Source of the DNA: Bacteroidales bacterium UBA3816
Lineage (GTDB): Bacteria; Bacteroidota; Bacteroidia; Bacteroidales; P3
DNA length: 27,777 nt
Direction of reading: 5' to 3'
NCBI GenBank assembly: GCA_002368955.1
Contig: DFDY01000148.1
Span: 1-27,777 of the forward strand
Positions within the stretch are counted from its first letter, which is position 1. The number at the start of each line of letters is the position of its first letter. A program made the translations under genes and the position numbers. The notes under the pieces are model-generated. The model saw only the letters and a list, made by a program, of their open reading frames with translations, was not told where the DNA came from and did not search any database. This document shows, in pieces, positions 22,101 to 27,777 of this stretch.

Positions 22101-25097
22101 TTATAGTTCACTGCCCAGCACTACCACCCTTTGAGCAGCACGGGAGCCCACTTTCACCAGATAGAGGCCCTGTCGCAAGGAGGCAACACGGGCCACCCCG
22201 CCGACAGCCGCAGTCTGGTAGACCTGCTGGCCCAAGACATTATATACGGTCACCCGCTCGCCTGCAGGGGCCTCCACGACAATGGCGTTGCCCTGGGCAT
22301 AGATTTTCACTCCGCTCTGGTCGACGGGGGCGATACCTTCGGCCCCTTCATTGATAAAGTAGGCCTTTAGGGTCATGTTGTCAGTCACGGTCACCTTACG
22401 GGGATTGTCGTGGCTGAGGTCTTCCCAATGCCAGAGGCGGAATCCTGGCCGAGCCAATGCCCCCAGTTCCACCGTCGCCCCTTTGGGGAAACGGCCACTG
22501 CCTGCGGCTATGCCCTTGGCTGTGTCGTCCGAGAGGACGGTCAGCGTATAATAGGTAGTAGTGTCTACATAGAACGGCTGGTGCACATAGTTCACCACCG
22601 TGTCGTGGATAGCGGTGGGCAGCCAGAGGGTATCGCGGATATAGATAGTGTCGTGGACATAGGTGGTCTTGGTCCTTTCGGGCTGGGCGATACCTTCGGG
22701 TACGAAAATGGCCCCGACCAGCAGTTCGCTGTCGACCAAAAGCCTGCGCGGATTGTCGCGATTGCCGTCGGTCCACCCCTCAAAGGAATAGCCCGCCTTG
22801 GCCATGGCGGCAATCTCCAACTGCGTGCCTCGGGGGAAAATGCCGTTGCCGGACACCAAGCCCCTCTCGGGGAAGTTGGGGTAGACCAGCACCTGGTAGT
22901 AGTCCGGACTGGTGAAAAGCGTGTCATAGACCGTTACCGACACCGTGTCCTGAATGTTGTAATAGACCGTGTCGGTCAGGTGGATATAGGTAGTGTCCCG
23001 GATAACTGCGTTTTGCAAGGTGTCGCTGAGCGTGATGTCGTCGATATAGAGGTAATATTTAAATCTGGAGCAATAGTTGATGGCCACATATTTGGCCGTT
23101 TCGGGTATCAGCAGATCACAGCAGTGCCAGTCGCTGGTGTTCACAGTGACATCGGCCAGCGTTTCGGTGAAGTCGGCCGTGTCGTTGCCTGTGGTGGAAT
23201 ATTTCACCTTAAAATGCTCAGAGGCAAAGGATGTCTTGCTGTAATAGAAGACCATGTGCAGCGGATTGGCGGGCTGCAACTGAGGCGAGATGAGATACTG
23301 GTTATAATCGGGGGCATAGTTGAGGCCGCAAAAACGGAACTGGTATTCACCCATGTGCGGGAAGAAGTATATGCCGCCTATTCTTTCGGCTGAGCAGACA
23401 TGGGCTCCGGCGGCATTGGCGGCTGAGGCCGAAACAAAGGTCCAGCAGCGGGTGTTGCCAAACTCGAAGTCCATGGTGTCGGGGAAATGGGTGACAGCCT
23501 CGCACTCAATGGGGTAAGGCGTGAAGGTGAAACTAACCGTCTGTTGGTCGTCGCTCACCTCTATGTCGGTGAGGCTGAAGGAGGTGTCTGCCTGACCATT
23601 GCAGAGATAGGGATAGGGATTGGATGCCGTGGCCACATTGCCGCACTCCGCGCTAAAGGTGTTGCGCCCCTCCAGACCAAAAGCGGCCGCACTGACCTGC
23701 CCAACCATCGTGTCGTTGTGGCTGTCGGGACGGAAAAGCCACAGCTCGTGCACCGTGTCTGCATTGTTGAAGTTGGAGTTGCGGGCTATTGGCGAGTCGT
23801 TGTAGCGCCAAATCAACATGCCGCGGTTGGGGAGGGAGGAATCAAAGGTGTCGGCTATGTTGCGGTATTCCAATATGTACCACTGGTGCGGGGCCTGCGC
23901 AGCAATCTTACAGGCGTGGTTGGGCCCCGTGCCCAGCGACTGCAAGGTGTAGCGTCCCGAGTCTTTTATCTCCGGGATGCTGTCGAACCAGTTCAGATAT
24001 ATCAATTTGAAGAGGGCATTGGTCTGTTGCGGAGGCGTCTGGTTGCTGCACATCAGGTCCCAACTGCCCGCAGGGGTCACATCGGTATAGTTGTTATAGT
24101 GATACAGGTCCGGACAGCCCAGGGTGTGGGACATCTCATGGCAGAAAGTGCTCACGCTGAAATAATGGCTGCCCGACCCCGCGAGTTGGAAATTATAGTT
24201 GTACACCCGCTTGCCGTTGATATAGACCCAATCCTGATACAGACTCCATTTGTGAGGCCACAGCAGGTCGTTCCAAGCCGTGTAGGTGCCGCTGACCACA
24301 AAGCAAATGTTGTCGACATAGCCGTCCCCGTCCATGTCCAGATTGAGGCTGCTGTCCACCGGGCAGTTGGCGTTCACCCAGTTGACGGCATTCGTCAGCA
24401 ACGTCATCTCGCGGCTGCGGCGTTGGTCGTGGTCCTGATACCCATTAGGGTTGGTGGCGCTGTAGGGCGTATAGTAGCTGCGGTCGAACCCATCCTGATA
24501 GGACAAAACCACCGTGTCCGCCGGTTGCGGACAGAAGACAGTGGGGATGCGGATATTGTTGTAGCTGGCCGTCTTGAAGTAGTTGTACATGGAGACTGCC
24601 CCGGGCGTGCTGTCGTTAAACATGGCATTGACGGTGGCAAACGAGTTGTCCATGCAGACCGAATCGTCGTGGAAGCGGATGAAGACGACCACGTTGTTCA
24701 GGGTGCCGTGGTTGATGCCCGAGGTCTTAGGCTCAGGCAGGCGGTACTCCTCCGGAATGTCCCACAGGTGATGCAGTCGGCTCAGTTCCTCTTTACTCGG
24801 CATCAGATGGGGGCGCAGCCCCATCTGGGCGGGGTTGACCCTGCCGGGCACATAGGCTGTGGGCACCAGCACGCCCTTCTCCAGAGTGGCATAGACATAT
24901 TGCCCCGTCTGCACGTCCTGCACTATGGTGTAGCCCTCGGCGTCGTGCAACCGGTGGAAAAACTCGTCGCCCGACACCCAGCAGCGCAGGGTGTCGCCGT
25001 TAGGCTGTATGCGTATGGCTGGCATGTTGTAGACTGGGGCGGCCGAGGCGGCAGCAGTCAGCACAATCAGCAGTAGGATAAGAATCTGTCTTTTCAT
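22101..25097 (-). CDS. M6-family secreted metalloprotease with cleaved-adhesin-like, InlB-type and T9SS sorting domains
   Basis: The 998-aa product has a signal peptide (cleavage near residue 19-20). The M6 (immune inhibitor A-like) catalytic domain covers about 130-530: a calcium-loop-like DMDGDGYVD (254-262) and the zinc motif FCHEMSHTLGCPD (318-330) with His320, Glu321 and His324. A cleaved-adhesin-like jelly-roll follows (about 540-695). Next come Thr/Asp-rich repeats (DTTYIHLTDTVYYNIQDTV and later DTIYIRDTL), two divergent InlB B-repeats (733-802 and 849-914), and a type A CTD (about 925-998, VTVYNVLGQQVY, GLYLVKVG, terminal RVVVL). It should be exported through the T9SS and attached to or released from the cell surface. 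It lies between the T9SS plug gene and miaB. Confidence 0.92.
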   Translation of the reverse strand: MKRQILILLLIVLTAAASAAPVYNMPAIRIQPNGDTLRCWVSGDEFFHRLHDAEGYTIVQDVQTGQYVYATLEKGVLVPTAYVPGRVNPAQMGLRPHLMPSKEELSRLHHLWDIPEEYRLPEPKTSGINHGTLNNVVVFIRFHDDSVCMDNSFATVNAMFNDSTPGAVSMYNYFKTASYNNIRIPTVFCPQPADTVVLSYQDGFDRSYYTPYSATNPNGYQDHDQRRSREMTLLTNAVNWVNANCPVDSSLNLDMDGDGYVDNICFVVSGTYTAWNDLLWPHKWSLYQDWVYINGKRVYNYNFQLAGSGSHYFSVSTFCHEMSHTLGCPDLYHYNNYTDVTPAGSWDLMCSNQTPPQQTNALFKLIYLNWFDSIPEIKDSGRYTLQSLGTGPNHACKIAAQAPHQWYILEYRNIADTFDSSLPNRGMLIWRYNDSPIARNSNFNNADTVHELWLFRPDSHNDTMVGQVSAAAFGLEGRNTFSAECGNVATASNPYPYLCNGQADTSFSLTDIEVSDDQQTVSFTFTPYPIECEAVTHFPDTMDFEFGNTRCWTFVSASAANAAGAHVCSAERIGGIYFFPHMGEYQFRFCGLNYAPDYNQYLISPQLQPANPLHMVFYYSKTSFASEHFKVKYSTTGNDTADFTETLADVTVNTSDWHCCDLLIPETAKYVAINYCSRFKYYLYIDDITLSDTLQNAVIRDTTYIHLTDTVYYNIQDTVSVTVYDTLFTSPDYYQVLVYPNFPERGLVSGNGIFPRGTQLEIAAMAKAGYSFEGWTDGNRDNPRRLLVDSELLVGAIFVPEGIAQPERTKTTYVHDTIYIRDTLWLPTAIHDTVVNYVHQPFYVDTTTYYTLTVLSDDTAKGIAAGSGRFPKGATVELGALARPGFRLWHWEDLSHDNPRKVTVTDNMTLKAYFINEGAEGIAPVDQSGVKIYAQGNAIVVEAPAGERVTVYNVLGQQVYQTAAVGGVARVASLRQGLYLVKVGSRAAQRVVVLGSEL

Positions 25098-25129
25098 TGT
25101 ATCGATTAATTTGTATTGGTCCAGTGTTG

Positions 25130-26407
25130 TTATTTCCTCACATATCCCACCAGCCGGTCATAGCGGTCGTTGTGGGCGCGGTAGTAGACATACACGCTGT
25201 AGGTATTGGTCATCTCGTAGTGGTCGCCCTCCAGCACGGCGGTCTGCCCCTCCCGCTCGCCCACCGGCACAAACAGCAACTGATAGGCATAATAACCTTG
25301 CTTCAGGTGCAGGCGTAGGCGGTAGGCCTTCTTCTCCACGTCATACTCCATGCGGCTGCGCTCGTCCATGTGCCACTGCGTAAGGTCGCCCACCACATAA
25401 ATGTTCCCGTTGAGGAAAGGATACTGCCTCGGCAGCAGAAAATTCACGTATACGTAATCGGCCTCGGTCTGCTTGTTGGTGCGGTCCCACACATTCACCT
25501 TCATGCCGCCGTTGAGGGTCGTCTCTTTCTGAAACACCTTGTCGGAGCGGTCCTCCAACGGTTTCAGCAGGGCGTACCACTCGCCTCCATACTCCTCAAT
25601 GTGCACCACGTTGTACATGGCCGTGCGAATATTGCTGATGTCGAAATAGCGGAACGTATTGCCGCAGTTGAAAATATTCTCGGGATGATTCTTAAATCCC
25701 AAAGCACCGCGGTCAAAGCCGCCGAAACGCAACTCGCGCATATTGTCCAGACGGCCATTCTGCTGCACCACAACATGGAAGAAGTCCTGATTCATCATCG
25801 GCGGCAGCGGGTCGCCACGATAGTCGTTGTTCGGTTCCACGGCCACGTCCACCTCCCGCCGTTCAAAGATGGCGCCGTTGTCGTAGGGGGGGGCCACCAC
25901 GGCACCCGTCTTCACCGACTCCTCCGTCACACAAAAACGGCGGGTGAAGAGAATGCTGTCCGGATAGTCCTGCGGGAAGACATACAGCACGTAATTGCCC
26001 GAGAGGAGCAACTGGCTGTGCTGCGAGGGGATATACTGATAATAGTTGACATAGGGCTGCAGGGTGGTGAAGGAGCTGGCCCAGTTTTCCACCGGCCCCT
26101 CCTCAAAGCCGTTCACATACTCATACGGCTCCATGTCGTCCACCTGCCAGTGACGGTCGCAGTGGCGAATGCGGTAGCGGTAGTTGTCCGTCTCCGCTCC
26201 CAGCACGTCGAACCGCAGCAACAGCCGGTCGGCACTCCCCAAGACCATCACGGGCGGTTCCAAATCCACCCCGTTCTTGTAGAGCGACACCGTCTTCACC
26301 GCCTCCACCCAGTTCGAGTCGGTCACCGCTTGGGCTCTCAGCGGCATCCACCCTCCCCAACAGGGGAGCAGCAACCATAAGGACAACAATAAGATACCTC
26401 TGAGCAT
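25130..26407 (-). CDS. T9SS plug protein (DUF5103 family)
   Basis: From the ATG at 26407 the product has 425 residues with a long hydrophobic signal peptide (about 1-26, ending PLRAQA). It matches, from memory, the DUF5103 / T9SS plug family: an N-terminal beta-sandwich (YRIRHCDRHWQVDDMEPYEY near residue 75) and a C-terminal part (332-425) with NGNIYVVGDLTQWHMD, like an early-set sugar-binding fold, and GYYAYQLLFVP. In Flavobacterium johnsoniae the Plug protein closes the periplasmic end of the SprA translocon when it is idle. The longer frame from 26464 is rejected because it runs through the promoter region. It is followed after 32 bases by a T9SS cargo protease gene. Confidence 0.82.
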   Translation of the reverse strand: MLRGILLLSLWLLLPCWGGWMPLRAQAVTDSNWVEAVKTVSLYKNGVDLEPPVMVLGSADRLLLRFDVLGAETDNYRYRIRHCDRHWQVDDMEPYEYVNGFEEGPVENWASSFTTLQPYVNYYQYIPSQHSQLLLSGNYVLYVFPQDYPDSILFTRRFCVTEESVKTGAVVAPPYDNGAIFERREVDVAVEPNNDYRGDPLPPMMNQDFFHVVVQQNGRLDNMRELRFGGFDRGALGFKNHPENIFNCGNTFRYFDISNIRTAMYNVVHIEEYGGEWYALLKPLEDRSDKVFQKETTLNGGMKVNVWDRTNKQTEADYVYVNFLLPRQYPFLNGNIYVVGDLTQWHMDERSRMEYDVEKKAYRLRLHLKQGYYAYQLLFVPVGEREGQTAVLEGDHYEMTNTYSVYVYYRAHNDRYDRLVGYVRK

Positions 26408-26437
26408 AAATATATATATACTACAATAATACAAGTG

Positions 26438-26465
26438 CAAAGATACAAAAAAAAATCCGCTCAAA
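26438..26465 (-). promoter_or_regulatory. Promoter of the plug-M6-miaB-PASTA-cargo-rluD operon
   Basis: On the - strand TATCTTTG (26445-26438) is a good -7 box about 30 bases before the ATG at 26407. A TTTG (26465-26462) lies 16 bases upstream, a little close for a standard -33 element. All gaps between the six downstream genes are under 35 bases or overlapping, so this could drive the whole set. Confidence 0.55.
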
Positions 26466-26476
26466 AGCTTTTTTCC

Positions 26477-27274
26477 TCACAAAGCCTCACTGCCCAAAGC
26501 CGCAGCGGCCATCTTTTTCTCCACATCCGCCGTCACCAGCGAGGCCAACACCACGCCGAAAGTCATGGTCACCGCTGCCATCGTGCCATTGATGCGGACC
26601 TTGGCAGCCGGCCCCCCGACGCTTTCCGGTGCAATAGCCTCGCCCCTATTCTCCCTAGGCAGCTCGGTGCTGTAGACGCAAAGGAATTTGTGCGCCGGAT
26701 ACTCGTGCATTGACTTGAACCGTTTGCGCAACATGCGTGCCAGCGGGTCACCCTGCACCTCCCAAAACTCCGCCTTGCTCACGGCCAATGGGTCGATGCG
26801 CAGGGCCGCCCCCATCGAGCTGAAGAAGGTCACATGTCGGCACTCACGCATCAGCCGCGTCGCCTGCAAGATGAGGCATATCTTGTCCTTCAGCGAGTCT
26901 ATGGCATCCACTATATAGTCATACTGCTCCAGATGAAACTGCTCAGCGGTTTCTTTCTGATATACCATCGGCAGGGCCTCCACCTCGGCAGCGGGGTTAA
27001 TTTCCAGCAGACGTTGTTTCAAGACATCCACCTTCAGCCTGCCCAACGTCTTGCTGGTGGCCATCAGTTGGCGGTTGACATTGCTGGCGCACACCTGGTC
27101 GCTGTCCACCAGAGTGATTCGCCGCACGCCCGAGCGCACCAAGGCCTCAACGCACCACGACCCCACGCCACCCACGCCAAACACAATGACTCGCACCCGA
27201 GAGAGGTTTCGCATATAGTCGCCGCCCATCAGCAGCTCAGTCCTACCAAAAAAGTCTGTCTCTTTGCCTTCCAT
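26477..27274 (-). CDS. tcdA: tRNA threonylcarbamoyladenosine dehydratase TcdA
   Basis: The 265-aa product belongs to the ThiF/E1-like ATP-binding family. The nucleotide motif VFGVGGVGSW lies at 31-40, the acidic switch LVDSDQVCASNVNRQL at 55-70, and DAIDSLKDK at 123-131. TcdA cyclises t6A37 in tRNA to ct6A with ATP in the cytoplasm. Length and the RINGT/SVGGPAAK region at the C-terminal third fit TcdA rather than MoeB or ThiF. It lies 69 bases upstream of the plug gene on the same strand. With miaB and rluD, three RNA-modification genes sit in one strand block. Confidence 0.92.
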   Translation of the reverse strand: MEGKETDFFGRTELLMGGDYMRNLSRVRVIVFGVGGVGSWCVEALVRSGVRRITLVDSDQVCASNVNRQLMATSKTLGRLKVDVLKQRLLEINPAAEVEALPMVYQKETAEQFHLEQYDYIVDAIDSLKDKICLILQATRLMRECRHVTFFSSMGAALRIDPLAVSKAEFWEVQGDPLARMLRKRFKSMHEYPAHKFLCVYSTELPRENRGEAIAPESVGGPAAKVRINGTMAAVTMTFGVVLASLVTADVEKKMAAAALGSEAL

Positions 27275-27361
27275 TTCAACCTTTTAGTTCAATCACTTCG
27301 CCTCCGCAGCCACAGCTCCACGCCAAGGGCGACGGGCCACAGTCGGGGACAATTCAAAATG

Positions 27362-27369
27362 CAAAAATA
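27362..27369 (-). promoter_or_regulatory. -7 box upstream of tcdA
   Basis: TATTTTTG on the - strand at 27369-27362 matches TAnnTTTG about 88 bases upstream of the tcdA start. No TTTG is found at the -33 distance. The leader would be about 80 bases. Confidence 0.45.
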
Positions 27370-27666
27370 CAACTTTTTTTCTTTTCACACGCCATTGCCG
27401 TCACTTTTCTTCGCCCCATCTGCCCTCCCCACACCTTCTGGTGGCCTTTCCGCCATCCCAAATCCATGCCCCTTCCCCTCCGTACCCATTGCCACGACCG
27501 AAAGCCTTCTTGCCATTAAGAACAAGAAGTCCAATAGCCTCTATCTCAGCGGAAAGAGCACCCCCGCAGATGCCACTCAGGCAGTGCACCCGCCTTCCAA
27601 CCGCATCAAACCCACAACCGCCCCACATCCCAAACGCCACACCCCCGCTCAGAGAGCCTTCGAATA
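27370..27666. other. Pyrimidine-rich stretch without a convincing gene
   Basis: The + strand is markedly C-rich here. Both strands hold open frames of 90-110 codons, but they lack promoters and recognisable domains and have compositional bias (Pro/Ser-rich on +, Gly-rich on -, with a TTG start). They look like side-effects of the skewed composition. Confidence 0.55.
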
Positions 27667-27745
27667 ACGACAATGTAGTAAGCCCTGATATGCGCAGCCG
27701 CGTGCCGGAGGCACGCGCTCTACTAGAAGAGAGCGGAATTGTCGT
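27667..27745. repeat. Nested inverted repeats at the right edge
   Basis: An outer pair ACGACAAT (27667-27674) and ATTGTCGT (27738-27745) encloses two adjacent stems: CGCGTGCC (27699-27706) with GGCACGCG (27710-27717) around the triloop GGA, and CGCTCT (27716-27721) with AGAGCG (27730-27735). The two inner stems share two bases, so they compete or stack. The element could be a REP-like repeat, a structured RNA, or the end of a mobile element; the window ends too soon to tell. Confidence 0.5.
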
Positions 27746-27777
27746 AAAGACCCAAAGTCTGATGGATTGAGAGCGCG

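Noticed and set aside
23487..25076. 529-codon + strand frame opposite the M6 protease
   Set aside because: It is antisense to a protein with signal peptide, HExxH motif and CTD; its translation is Val/Gly/His-rich and matches nothing.
27401..27770. 90-aa (-) and 109-aa (+) frames at the right end
   Set aside because: Composition is skewed, starts are poor (TTG on the - strand) and the + frame runs through the nested inverted repeats; no family recognised.
1..27777. tRNA or rRNA genes, CRISPR arrays, complete insertion sequences
   Set aside because: I looked for tRNA-like TTCGA arms and CCA ends, regularly spaced direct repeats, and transposase genes with terminal repeats on both strands and found none that hold up.

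Overview
The window reads as a chromosomal piece of a Bacteroidota (order Bacteroidales) genome. Three things point there: a complete type IX secretion (T9SS) core operon, promoters of the Bacteroides type (a TAnnTTTG -7 box, sometimes with a TTTG/TTG -33 element about 19-20 bases upstream), and genes without obvious Shine-Dalgarno sites. All assignments come from reading motifs by eye; no database search was run.

Layout of the + strand half. Positions 1-1300 look like accessory DNA: two promoter-like sites with a short hairpin/U-tract between them, a translationally coupled pair (a 50-aa protein and a DUF6169-like protein), and the decayed remains of a DUF4248-like gene on the - strand. Positions 1376-3475 hold a purine uptake pair (Tsx/DUF5020-like outer-membrane channel plus an NCS2 purine permease), closed by a strong terminator. 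Positions 3562-7385 form an envelope block: LD-carboxypeptidase, polysaccharide-deacetylase-like protein, KdsC-like phosphatase (8-nt overlap with its neighbour) and an RlpA-like protein whose start codon may be non-AUG. Positions 7546-14611 are the T9SS operon porP-gldK-gldL-gldM-gldN followed by a second gldN-family gene; an 18-bp perfect AT-only stem separates the two gldN copies. Next comes a lipoprotein with YD-like strands and an InlB-type repeat (14874-15920).

Layout of the - strand half. Positions 16007-16474 encode a chimeric small protein: the first ~50 residues of an EcoRI-family adenine methyltransferase joined to an HNH nuclease domain. It is preceded by a structured leader and a 409-base stretch with a possible 49-aa reading frame on the opposite strand. 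From 26407 down to 16884 lies one tightly packed set: T9SS plug protein (DUF5103), M6 metalloprotease with T9SS sorting domain, miaB, PASTA-domain membrane protein, a second T9SS cargo protein, and rluD. tcdA lies just upstream with its own promoter. The last ~500 bases hold no convincing gene but end in a nested set of inverted repeats.

How the parts fit: GldL/GldM form the inner-membrane motor, GldK/GldN the periplasmic ring attached to the outer membrane, PorP an outer-membrane partner, and the plug protein the periplasmic cap of the SprA translocon. The two CTD-bearing proteins encoded beside the plug are probable substrates. The most interesting observations are the GldN tandem paralogue with its separating hairpin, the clustering of plug, cargo and RNA-modification genes, the methyltransferase-HNH chimera with its structured leader, the possible ATT start of the RlpA-like gene, and the compact promoter-hairpin-promoter arrangement at the left edge.
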